From assembly GCA_033782935.1 (NCBI GenBank), contig JAWQEG010001441.1:310001-374000 (forward strand): 64,000 nt of DNA. Direction: 5' to 3'. The notes beneath the pieces were generated by a model. That model saw nothing but the letters and a program-made list of their open reading frames with translations, searched no databases and was not told where the DNA came from. Below, piece by piece: positions 13,536-23,110 of the stretch. The position numbers and the translations under genes are program-made. How positions within the stretch are numbered: the first letter of the stretch is position 1; every line of letters begins with the position of its first letter. The DNA is from Petrolisthes cinctipes. Lineage: Eukaryota; Arthropoda; Malacostraca; Decapoda; Porcellanidae.

Positions 13536-16500
13536 CCCGTTTATATCTCAAATTCTGGAACCTAAACACCCGAAAATTTGATATTTTGGGGTCCCAGAAG
13601 CGATCTGTACATGCCTACTCCGTGTTAGAGTATTTTCAAAATTCAGGCACAAAACATGCTGAAAATCGATATTTTTGGTGCCCAAAGTCAATATGTGCAT
13701 GTATCTTCTGTACCCGTTTATATCTCAAATTCAGGCTCAAAACACCCGAAAATTCAATATTTTGGGGTCCCAGAAGCAATCTGTACATGCCTACTCCGTG
13801 TTAGAGTATTTTCAAAATACATGCTCAAAACATACTGAAAATCGAACTTTTAGGTGCCCAAAAGTCGATATGTGCATGCATCTTCAGTACCCGTTTATAT
13901 CTCAAATTCAGGCTCAAAACACCCGAAAATTCAATATTTTGGGGTCCCAGAAGCAATCTGTACATGCCTACACAGTGCTAGAATATTTTCAAAATATAGG
14001 CTAAAAACATGCTAAAAATCGACATTTTAGGTGCCAAAAAATCGATATCTCAAATTCTGTCCCAAAACACCCGAAAATTCGATATTTAGAGGTCCCAGAA
14101 GGTATCTGTACATGCCTACTCCGTGTTAGAGTATTTTCAAAATACAGGCCAAAAACATACTGAAAATCGATCTTTTAGGTGCCCAAAAGTCGATATGTGT
14201 ATGCATCTTCTGTACCCGTTTATATCTCAAATTCTGGAACCTAAACACCCGAAAATTTGATATTTTGGGGTCCCAGAAGCGATCTGTACATGCCTACTCC
14301 GTGTTAGAGTATTTTCAAAATTCAGGCCCAAAACATGCTGAAAATCGATATTTTTGGTGCCCAAAGTCAATATGTGCATGTATCTTCTGTACCCGTTTAT
14401 ATCTCAAATTCAGGCTCAAAACACCCGAAAATTCAATATTTTGGGGTCCCAGAAGCAATCTGTACAGTGCTAGAATATTTTCAAAATATAGGCTAAAAAC
14501 ATGCTAAAAATCGATCTTTTAGATGCCAAAAAGTCAATATCTCAAATTCAGTCCCAAAACACCCGAAAATTCGATATTTAGGCGTCCCAGAAGCGATATG
14601 TACATGCCTCCTCCGTGTTAGAGTATTTTCAAAATACATGCTCAAAACATACTGAAAATCAATCTTTTAGGTGCACAAAAGTCGATATGTGAATGCATCT
14701 TCAGTACCCGTTTATATCTCAAATTCAGGCTCAAAACACCCGAAAATTCAATATTTTGGGGTCCCAGAAGCAATCTGTACATGCCTACACAGTGCTAGAA
14801 TATTTTCAAAATATAGGCTAAAAACATGCTAAAAATCGACATTTTAGGTGCCAAAAAATCGATATCTCAAATTCTGTCCCAAAACACCCGAAAATTCGAT
14901 ATTTAGAGGTCCCAGAAGGTATCTGTACATGCCTACTCCGTGTTAGAGTATTTTCAAAATACAGGCCAAAAACATACTGAAAATCGATCTTTTAGGTGCC
15001 CAAAAGTCGATATGTGTATGCATCTTCTGTACCCGTTTATATCTCAAATTCTGGAACCTAAACACCCGAAAATTTGATATTTTGGGGTCCCAGAAGCGAT
15101 CTGTACATGCCTACTCCGTGTTAGAGTATTTTCAAAATTCAGGCCCAAAACATGCTGAAAATCGATATTTTTGGTGCCCAAAGTCAATATGTGCATGTAT
15201 CTTCTGTACCCGTTTATATCTCAAATTCAGGCTCAAAACACCCGAAAATTCAATATTTTGGGGTCCCAGAAGCAATCTGTACAGTGCTAGAATATTTTCA
15301 AAATATAGGCTAAAAACATGCTAAAAATCGATCTTTTAGGTGCCAAAAAGTCAATATCTCAAATTCAGTCCCAAAACACCCGAAAATTCGATATTTAGGG
15401 GTCCCAGAAGCGATATGTACATGCCTCCTCCGTGTTAGAGTATTTTCAAAATACATGCTCAAAACATACTGAAAATCAATCTTTTAGGTGCACAAAAGTC
15501 GATATGTGAATGCATCTTCAGTACCCGTTTATATCTCAAATTCAGGCTCAAAACACCCGAAAATTCAATATTTTGGGGTCCCAGAAGCAATCTGTACATG
15601 CCTACACAGTGCTAGAATATTTTCAAAATACAGGCTAAAAACATGCTAAAAATCGACATTTTAGGTGCCAAAAAATCGATATCTCAAATTCAGTCCCAAA
15701 ACACCCGAAAATTCGATATTTAGAGGTCCCAGAAGGTATCTGTACTTGCTTACTTCGTGTTAGAGTATTTTCAAAATACAGGCCAAAAACATACTGAAAA
15801 TCGATCTTTTAGGTGCACAAAAGTCGATATCTCAAATTCAGTCCCAAAACACCCGAAAATTCGATATTTAGGGGTCCCAGAAGCTATCTGTACATGCCTA
15901 CTCCGTGTTAGAGTTATTTTCAAAATACATGCTCAAAACATACTGAAAATCAATCTTTTAGATGCACAAAAGTCGATATGTGCATGCATCTTCTGTACCC
16001 GTTTATATCTCAAATTCTGGCCCTAAACACCCGAAAATTCGATATTTAGGGGTCCCAGAAGGTATCTGTACATGCCTACTCCGTGTTAGAGTATTTTCAA
16101 AATACAGGCCAAAAACATACTGAAAATCGATCTTTTAGGTGCCCAAAAGTCGATATGTGCATGCATCTTCTGTACCCGTTTATATCTCAAATTCTGGCCC
16201 TAAACACCCGAAAAATCTATATTTTGGGGTCCCAGAAGCGATCTGTACATGCATACTCCGTGTTAGAGTATTTTCAAAATTCAGGCCCAAAACATGCTGA
16301 AAATCGATATTTTTGGTGCCCAAAGTCAATATGTGCATGTATCTTCTGTACCCGTTTATATCTCAAATTCAGGCTCAAAACACCCGAAAATTCAATATTT
16401 TGGGGTCCCAGAAGCAATCTGTACATGCCTACACAGTGCTAGAATATTTTCAAAATATAGGCTAAAAACATGCTAAAAATCGACATTTTAGGTGCCAAAA

Positions 16501-16984
16501 AATCGATATCTCAAATTCAGTCTCAAAACACCCGAAAATTCGATATTTAGAGGTCCCAGAAGGTATCTGTACATGCCTACTCCATGTTAGAGTATTTTCA
16601 AAATACATGCTCAAAACATACTGAAAATCGATCTTTTAGGTGCACAAAAGTCGATATGTGCTTGCATCTTCAGTGCCCGTTTATATCTCAAATTCAGGCT
16701 CAAAACACCTGAAAATTCAATATTTTGGGGTCCCAGAAGCAATCTGTACATGCCTACTCAGTGTTAGAGTATTTTCAAAATACAGGCTCAAAACATGCTG
16801 AAAATCGATATTTTAGATGCCCAAAGTCAATATGTGCATGTATCTTCTGTACCCGTTTATATCTCAAATTCAGGCTCAAAACACCCGAAAATTCAATATT
16901 TTGGGGTCCCAGAAGCAATCTGTACATGCCTACACAGTGCTAGAATATTTTCAAAATATAGGCTAAAAACATGCTAAAAATCGA
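13536..16984. repeat. Left copy of 6126-bp-offset duplication
   Basis: This block of about 3.45 kb matches 19662-23110 at a constant offset of 6126 bp with few substitutions (for example GGCACAAAACATGC near 13647 against GGCCCAAAACAAGC near 19773). It includes the tandem 817-bp pentamers with the CTGGAACCTAAAC mark, and the GAGTTATTTTC monomer near 15910. The left limit is resolved by the junction at 19652-19681; the right limit is the change from ATCGACATTTT (16985) to ATCGATCTTTTT (23111). Confidence 0.85.
14237..15870. repeat. Tandem 817-bp pentamer higher-order repeat
   Basis: Two successive units with the CTGGAACCTAAAC mark at about 14237 and 15054 are 817 bp apart and essentially identical. 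The unit is five monomers: 177, 176, 138 (short monomer with the 10-bp deletion), 177 and 149. It is therefore a trimer B with the 10-bp deletion followed by a trimer A that has lost its middle monomer. Both units were copied to about 20363-21996 by the 6126-bp duplication. The exact right end of the second unit is approximate. Confidence 0.8.
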
Positions 16985-18585
16985 CATTTTAGGTGCCAAA
17001 AAATCGATATCTCAAATTCAGTCCCAAAACACCCGAAAATTCGATATTTAGAGGTCCCAGAAGGTATCTGTACACGCCTACTCCGTGTTAGAGTATTTTC
17101 AAAATACAGGCCAAAAACATACTGAAAATCGATCTTTTAGGTGCCCAAAAGTCGATATGTGCATGCATCTTCTGTACCCGTTTATATCTCAAATTCTGGC
17201 CCTAAACACCCGAAAATTCGATATTTTGGGGTCCCAGAAGCGATCTGTACATGTCTACTCCGTGTTAGAGTATTTTCAAAATTCAGGCCCAAAACATGCT
17301 GAAAATCGATATTTTTGGTGCCCAAAGTCAATATGTGCATGTATCTTCTGTACCCGTTTATATCTCAAATTCAGGCTCAAAACACCCGAAAATTCAATAT
17401 TTTGGGGTCCCAGAAGCAATCTGTAAAGTGCTAGAATATTTTCAAAATATAGGCTAAAAACATGCTAAAAATCGATCTTTTAGGTGCCAAAAAATTGATA
17501 TCTCAAATTCAGTCCCAAAACACCCGAAAATTCGATATTTAGGGGTCCCAGAAGTGATCTGTACATGCCTACTCCGTGTTAGAGTATTTTCAAAATACAT
17601 GCTCAAAACATACTGAAAATCGATCTTTTAGGTGCTCAAAAGTCGATATGTGCATGCATCTTCAGTACCCGTTTATATCTCAAATTCAGGCTCAAAACAC
17701 CCGAAAATTCAATATTTTGGGGTCCCAGAAGCAATCTGTACATGCCTACTCAGTGTTAGAGTATTTTCAAAATACAGGCCCAAAACATGCTGAAAATCGA
17801 TATTTTAGATGCCCAAAGTCAATATGTGCATGTATCTTCTGTACCCGTTTATATCTCAAATTCAGGCTCAAAACACCCGAAAATTCAATATTTTGGGGTC
17901 CCAGAAGCAATCTGTACATGCCTACACAGTGCTAGAATATTTTCAAAATATAGGCTAAAAACCTGCTAAAAATCGACATTTTAGGTGCCAAAAAATCGAT
18001 ATCTCAAATTCAGTCCCAAAACACCCGAAAATTCGATATTTAGAGGTCCCAGAAGGTATCTGTACATGCCTACTCCGTGTTAGAGTATTTTCAAAATACA
18101 GGCCTAAAACATACTGAAAATCGATCTTTTAGGTGCCCAAAAGTCGATATGTGCATGCATCTTCTGTACCCGTTTATATCTCAAATTCTGGCCCTAAACA
18201 CCCGAAAATTCGATATTTTGGGGTCCCAGAAGCGATCTGTACATGCCTACTCCGTGTTAGAGTATTTTCAAAATTCAGGCCTAAAACATGCTGAAAATCG
18301 ATATTTTTGGTGCCCAAAGTCAATATGTGCATGTATCTTCTGTACCCGTTTATATCTCAAATTCAGGCTCAAAACACCCGAAAATTCAATATTTTGGGGT
18401 CCCAGAAGCAATCTGTACATGCCTACTCAGTGCTAGAATATTTTCAAAATATAGGCTAAAAACATGCTAAAAATCGATCTTTTAGGTGCCAAAAAGTCGA
18501 TATCTCAAATTCAGTCCCAAAACACCCGAAAATTCAATATTTAGGGGTCCCAGAAGCGATCTGTACATGCCTACTCCGTGTTAGA

Positions 18586-18600
18586 GTATTTTCAAAATAC
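18586..18600. other. Perfect 15-bp dyad (7-bp arms, 1-base centre) in half A
   Basis: GTATTTTCAAAATAC is a perfect inverted repeat with 7-bp arms around a central C. The same site reads GTATTTTCAAAATAC in the second monomer (18763-18777) and ATATTTTCAAAATAT in the short monomer (18939-18953), so the outer pair changes G:C to A:T with symmetry kept. In the second monomer of trimer B (CAAAATTC) the arms are reduced to 5 bp. Short dyads in satellites have been proposed to favour cruciform or other non-B DNA; that role is inference. Confidence 0.7.
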
Positions 18601-18651
18601 ATGCTCAAAACATACTGAAAATCGATCTTTTAGGTGCACAAAAGTCGATAT

Positions 18652-18680
18652 GTGCATGCATCTTCAGTACCCGTTTATAT
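18652..18680. repeat. 29-bp half-B cassette present only in long monomers
   Basis: This segment, starting GTGCATGCATCTTC and ending CGTTTATAT, is present in long monomers and absent from every short monomer. It includes a perfect TGCATGCA palindrome in first-of-trimer monomers (TGCATGTA in second-of-trimer monomers) and the CCCG core of the CENP-B-like site. It is flanked by ATAT on both sides. Confidence 0.85.
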
Positions 18681-18685
18681 CTCAA
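18669..18685 (-). other. CENP-B-box-like 17-mer in half B
   Basis: The plus strand reads ACCCGTTTATATCTCAA, so the minus strand reads TTGAGATATAAACGGGT. The mammalian CENP-B box core is nTTCGnnnnAnnCGGGn. Seven of its nine fixed positions match here (one T and the G of TTCG, the central A, and all of CGGG); the two middle bases of TTCG do not. Spacing is exact. The motif recurs in nearly every long monomer (for example 18845-18861 in the next one). Whether any protein binds it is unknown; an AT-rich repeat can produce a partial match by chance. Confidence 0.35.
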
Positions 18686-18914
18686 ATTCAGGCTCAAAAC
18701 AACCGAAAATTCAATATTTTGGGGTTCCAGAAGCAATCTGTACATGCCTACTCAGTGTTAGAGTATTTTCAAAATACAGGCCCAAAACATGCTGAAAATC
18801 GATATTTTAGATGCCCAAAGTCAATATGTGCATGTATCTTCTGTACCCGTTTATATCTCAAATTCAGGCTCAAAACACCCGAAAATTCAATATTTTGGGG
18901 TCCCAGAAGCAATC

Positions 18915-19062
18915 TGTACATGCCTACACAGTGCAAGAATATTTTCAAAATATAGGCTAAAAACATGCTAAAAATCGACATTTTAGGTGCCAAAAAATCG
19001 ATATCTCAAATTCAGTCCCAAAACACCCGAAAATTCGATATTTAGAGGTCCCAGAAGGTACC
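18915..19062. repeat. Reference short monomer, 148 bp (third of trimer A)
   Basis: The short monomer keeps half A complete but joins it directly to the later part of half B: the end of half A (TCGATAT) runs straight into CTCAAATTCAG at 19004/19005. The missing 29 bp correspond to 18652-18680 of the long monomer. ATAT is present at both ends of the missing segment in long monomers, so slippage or microhomology-mediated deletion is the simplest explanation; the reverse (insertion into a short ancestor) is unlikely because the segment is homologous to the start of half A. It lacks the CENP-B-like site. Its dyad is the ATATTTTCAAAATAT version at 18939-18953. Confidence 0.9.
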
Positions 19063-19651
19063 TGTACATGCCTACTCCGTGTTAGAGTATTTTCAAAATA
19101 CAGGCCAAAAACATACTGAAAATCGATCTTTTAGGAGCCCAAAAGTCGATATGTGCATGCATCTTCTGTACCCGTTTATATCTCGAATTTTGGCCCTAAA
19201 CACCCGAAAATTCGATATTTTGGGGTCCCAGAAGCGATCTGTACATGCCTACTCCGTGTTAGAGTATTTTCAAAATTCAGGATCAAAACATGCTGAAAAT
19301 CGATATTTTTGGTTCCCAAAGTCAATATGTGCATGTATCTTCTGTACCCGTTTATATCTCAAATTCAGGCTCAAAACACCCGAAAATTCAATATTTTGGG
19401 GTCCCAGAAGGAATCTGTTCAGTGCTAGAATATTTTCAAAATATAGGCTAAAAACATGCTAAAAATCGATCTTTTAGGTGCCAAAAAGTCGATATCTCAA
19501 ATTCAGTCCCAAAACACCCGAAAATTCGATATTTAGGGGTCCCAGAAGCGATCTGCACATGCCTACTCCGTGTTAGAGTATTTTCAAAATACATGCTCAA
19601 AACATACTGAAAATCGATCTTTTAGGTGCACATAAGTCGATATGTGCATGT

Positions 19652-19681
19652 ATCTTCTGTACCCGTTTATATCTCAAATTC
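19652..19681. other. Recombination junction between two duplicated blocks
   Basis: To the left, sequence follows the 29.4-kb copy (offset 9765), including GTGCACATAAGTCG and GTGCATGTATC. To the right it follows the 13.5-kb copy (offset 6126), including CTGGAACCTAAAC. The last base that disagrees with the 13.5-kb copy is 19651 and the first that disagrees with the 29.4-kb copy is 19682, so the switch lies in these 30 bp. They include the CENP-B-like site at 19661-19677. Confidence 0.75.
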
Positions 19682-22600
19682 TGGAACCTAAACACCCGAA
19701 AATTTGATATTTTGGGGTCCCAGAAGCGATCTGTACATGCCTACTCCGTGTTAGAGTATTTTCAAAATTCAGGCCCAAAACAAGCTGAAAATCGATATTT
19801 TTGGTGCCCAAAGTCAATATGTGCATGTATCTTCTGTACCCGTTTATATCTCAAATTCAGGCTCAAAACACCCGAAAATTCAATATTTTGGGGTCCCAGA
19901 AGCAATCTGTACATGCCTACTCCGTGTTAGAGTATTTTCAAAATACATGCTCAAAACATACTGAAAATCGAACTTTTAGGTGCCCAAAAGTCGATATGTG
20001 CATGCATCTTCAGTACCCGTTTATATCTCAAATTCAGGCTCAAAACACCCGAAAATTCAATATTTTGGGGTCCCAGAAGCAATCTGTACATGCCTACACA
20101 GTGCTAGAATATTTTCAAAATATAGGCTAAAAACATGCTAAAAATCGACATTTTAGGTGCCAAAAAATCGATATCTCAAATTCTGTCCCAAAACACCCGA
20201 AAATTCGATATTTAGAGGTCCCAGAAGGTATCTGTACATGCCTACTCCGTGTTAGAGTATTTTCAAAATACAGGCCAAAAACATACTGAAAATCGATCTT
20301 TTAGGTGCCCAAAAGTCGATATGTGTATGCATCTTCTGTACCCGTTTATATCTCAAATTCTGGAACCTAAACACCCGAAAATTTGATATTTTGGGGTCCC
20401 AGAAGCGATCTGTACATGCCTACTCCGTGTTAGAGTATTTTCAAAATTCAGGCCCAAAACATGCTGAAAATCGATATTTTTGGTGCCCAAAGTCAATATG
20501 TGCATGTATCTTCTGTACCCGTTTATATCTCAAATTCAGGCTCAAAACACCCGAAAATTCAATATTTTGGGGTCCCAGAAGCAATCTGTACAGTGCTAGA
20601 ATATTTTCAAAATATAGGCTAAAAACATGCTAAAAATCGATCTTTTAGGTGCCAAAAAGTCAATATCTCAAATTCAGTCCCAAAACACCCGAAAATTCGA
20701 TATTTAGGCGTCCCAGAAGCGATATGTACATGCCTCCTCCGTGTTAGAGTATTTTCAAAATACATGCTCAAAACATACTGAAAATCAATCTTTTAGGTGC
20801 ACAAAAGTCGATATGTGAATGCATCTTCAGTACCCGTTTATATCTCAAATTCAGGCTCAAAACACCCGAAAATTCAATATTTTGGGGTCCCAGAAGCAAT
20901 CTGTACATGCCTACACAGTGCTAGAATATTTTCAAAATATAGGCTAAAAACATGCTAAAAATCTACATTTTAGGTGCCAAAAAATCGATATCTCAAATTC
21001 TGTCCCAAAACACCCGAAAATTCGATATTTAGAGGTCCCAGAAGGTATCTGTACATGCCTACTCCGTGTTAGAGTATTTTCAAAATACAGGCCAAAAACA
21101 TACTGAAAATCGATCTTTTAGGTGCCCAAAAGTCGATATGTGTATGCATCTTCTGTACCCGTTTATATCTCAAATTCTGGAACCTAAACACCCGAAAATT
21201 TGATATTTTGGGGTCCCAGAAGCGATCTGTACATGCCTACTCCGTGTTAGAGTATTTTCAAAATTCAGGCCCAAAACATGCTGAAAATCGATATTTTTGG
21301 TGCCCAAAGTCAATATGTGCATGTATCTTCTGTACCCGTTTATATCTCAAATTCAGGCTCAAAACACCCGAAAATTCAATATTTTGGGGTCCCAGAAGCA
21401 ATCTGTACAGTGCTAGAATATTTTCAAAATATAGGCTAAAAACATGCTAAAAATCGATCTTTTAGGTGCCAAAAAGTCAATATCTCAAATTCAGTCCCAA
21501 AACACCCGAAAATTCGATATTTAGGGGTCCCAGAAGCGATATGTACATGCCTCCTCCGTGTTAGAGTATTTTCAAAATACATGCTCAAAACATACTGAAA
21601 ATCAATCTTTTAGGTGCACAAAAGTCGATATGTGAATGCATCTTCAGTACCCGTTTATATCTCAAATTCAGGCTCAAAACACCCGAAAATTCAATATTTT
21701 GGGGTCCCAGAAGCAATCTGTACATGCCTACACAGTGCTAGAATATTTTCAAAATACAGGCTAAAAACATGCTAAAAATCGACATTTTAGGTTCCAAAAA
21801 ATCGATATCTCAAATTCAGTCCCAAAACACCCGAAAATTCGATATTTAGAGGTCCCAGAAGGTATCTGTACTTGCTTACTTCGTGTTAGAGTATTTTCAA
21901 AATACAGGCCAAAAACATACTGAAAATCGATCTTTTAGGTGCACAAAAGTCGATATCTCAAATTCAGTCCCAAAACACCCGAAAATTCGATATTTAGGGG
22001 TCCCAGAAGCTATCTGTACATGCCTACTCCGTGTTAGAGTTATTTTCAAAATACATGCTCAAAACATACTGAAAATCAATCTTTTAGATGCACAAAAGTC
22101 GATATGTGCATGCATCTTCTGTACCCGTTTATATCTCAAATTCTGGCCCTAAACACCCGAAAATTCGATATTTAGGGGTCCCAGAAGGTATCTGTACATG
22201 CCTACTCCGTGTTAGAGTATTTTCAAAATACAGGCCAAAAACATACTGAAAATCGATCTTTTAGGTGCCCAAAAGTCGATATGTGCATGCATCTTCTGTA
22301 CCCGTTTATATCTCAAATTCTGGCCCTAAACACCCGAAAAATCGATATTTTGGGGTCCCAGAAGCGATCTGTACATGCATACTCCGTGTTAGAGTATTTT
22401 CAAAATTCAGGCCCAAAACATGCTGAAAATCGATATTTTTGGTGCCCAAAGTCAATATGTGCATGTATCTTCTGTACCCGTTTATATCTCAAATTCAGGC
22501 TCAAAACACCCGAAAATTCAATATTTTGGGGTCCCAGAAGCAATCTGTACATGCCTACACAGTGCTAGAATATTTTCAAAATATAGGCTAAAAACATGCT

Positions 22601-23110
22601 AAAAATCGACATTTTAGGTGCCAAAAAATCGATATCTCAAATTCAGTCTCAAAACACCCGAAAATTCGATATTTAGAGGTCCCAGAAGGTATCTGTACAT
22701 GCCTACTCCATGTTAGAGTATTTTCAAAATACATGCTCAAAACATACTGAAAATCGATCTTTTAGGTGCACAAAAGTCGATATGTGCTTGCATCTTCAGT
22801 GCCCGTTTATATCTCAAATTCAGGCTCAAAACACCTGAAAATTCAATATTTTGGGGTCCCAGAAGCAATCTGTACATGCCTACTCAGTGTTAGAGTATTT
22901 TCAAAATACAGGACCAAAACATGCTGAAAATCGATATTTTAGATGCCCAAAGTCAATATGTGCATGTATCTTCTGTACCCGTTTATATCTTAAATTCAGG
23001 CTCAAAACACCCGAAAATTCAATATTTTGGGGTCCCAGAAGCAATCTGTACATGCCTACACAGTGCTAGAATATTTTCAAAATATAGGCTAAAAACATGC
23101 TAAAAATCGA
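19682..23110. repeat. Right copy of 6126-bp-offset duplication
   Basis: Partner of 13536-16984. It repeats the CTGGAACCTAAAC pentamers (about 20363 and 21180), the CTTCGTGTTAG mark (about 21878) and the GAGTTATTTTC monomer (about 22037). Differences noticed include AATCTACATTTT near 20962 against AATCGACATTTT in the partner. Confidence 0.85.

Larger units (their letters stand above)
18562..18738. repeat. Reference long monomer, 177 bp (first of trimer A)
   Basis: The long monomer splits into two homologous halves. Half A is 18562-18650 (89 bp) and half B is 18651-18738 (88 bp). Both begin TGTRCATGC, both carry a CAAA...CAGGCT/CCAAAACA block near base 35-50, and both carry GAAAAT(T)CRATNTTTT followed by a GG...CCCA block near base 56-80. 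Half A holds the 15-bp dyad at 18586-18600. Half B holds the 17-bp CENP-B-box-like site at 18669-18685. First monomers are 177 bp and second monomers 176 bp because of one A in the CAAAAGTCG / CCAAAGTCA stretch. Confidence 0.9.
18061..19062. repeat. Reference 1002-bp hexamer higher-order repeat (trimer B + trimer A)
   Basis: This is the cleanest copy of the dominant higher-order unit. It consists of six monomers counted from TGTACATGCC: 18061-18237 (177), 18238-18413 (176), 18414-18561 (148), 18562-18738 (177), 18739-18914 (176) and 18915-19062 (148). The first three form trimer B and the last three trimer A, each 501 bp. Subtype marks in B: first monomer CTGGCCCTAAACACC, second monomer CAAAATTCAGGC with GATATTTTTGGTGCC, third monomer ATCGATCTTTTAGG. 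Subtype marks in A: first monomer GTGCACAAAAGTCG with CTTCAGTACCCG, second monomer TTTTAGATGCCCAAAG, third monomer CTACACAGTGC with ATCGACATTTTAGG. The same alternation recurs through most of the window from about 7.6 kb, with 1002-bp spacing when intact. Confidence 0.93.
16789..19681. repeat. Left copy of 9765-bp-offset duplication
   Basis: This block of about 2.89 kb of regular A/B trimers matches 26554-29446 at a constant 9765-bp offset. Shared rare marks include CTGTAAAGTGC (about 17422), ACCTGCTAAAAATC (about 17960), GTGCAAGAATATT (about 18931), GGAATCTGTTCAGTGC (about 19411) and GTGCACATAAGTCG (about 19627). I noticed only a few substitutions, such as GGTTCCCAAAG near 19312 against GGTGCCCAAAG in the partner. 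It overlaps the end of the 6126-bp block, so the duplications are interleaved. Confidence 0.87.

Noticed and set aside
18654..18661. TGCATGCA palindrome as a transcription-factor operator
   Set aside because: It is a short palindrome inside a repeated monomer, with no gene nearby to regulate; second-of-trimer monomers carry a broken form.
18669..18685. Canonical CENP-B box
   Set aside because: Two of the nine essential positions (within TTCG) are wrong in all monomers inspected. Reported only as box-like. The nearby CCCGAAAATTCGA was also tested and fails because the spacing is one base short and the central T is absent.
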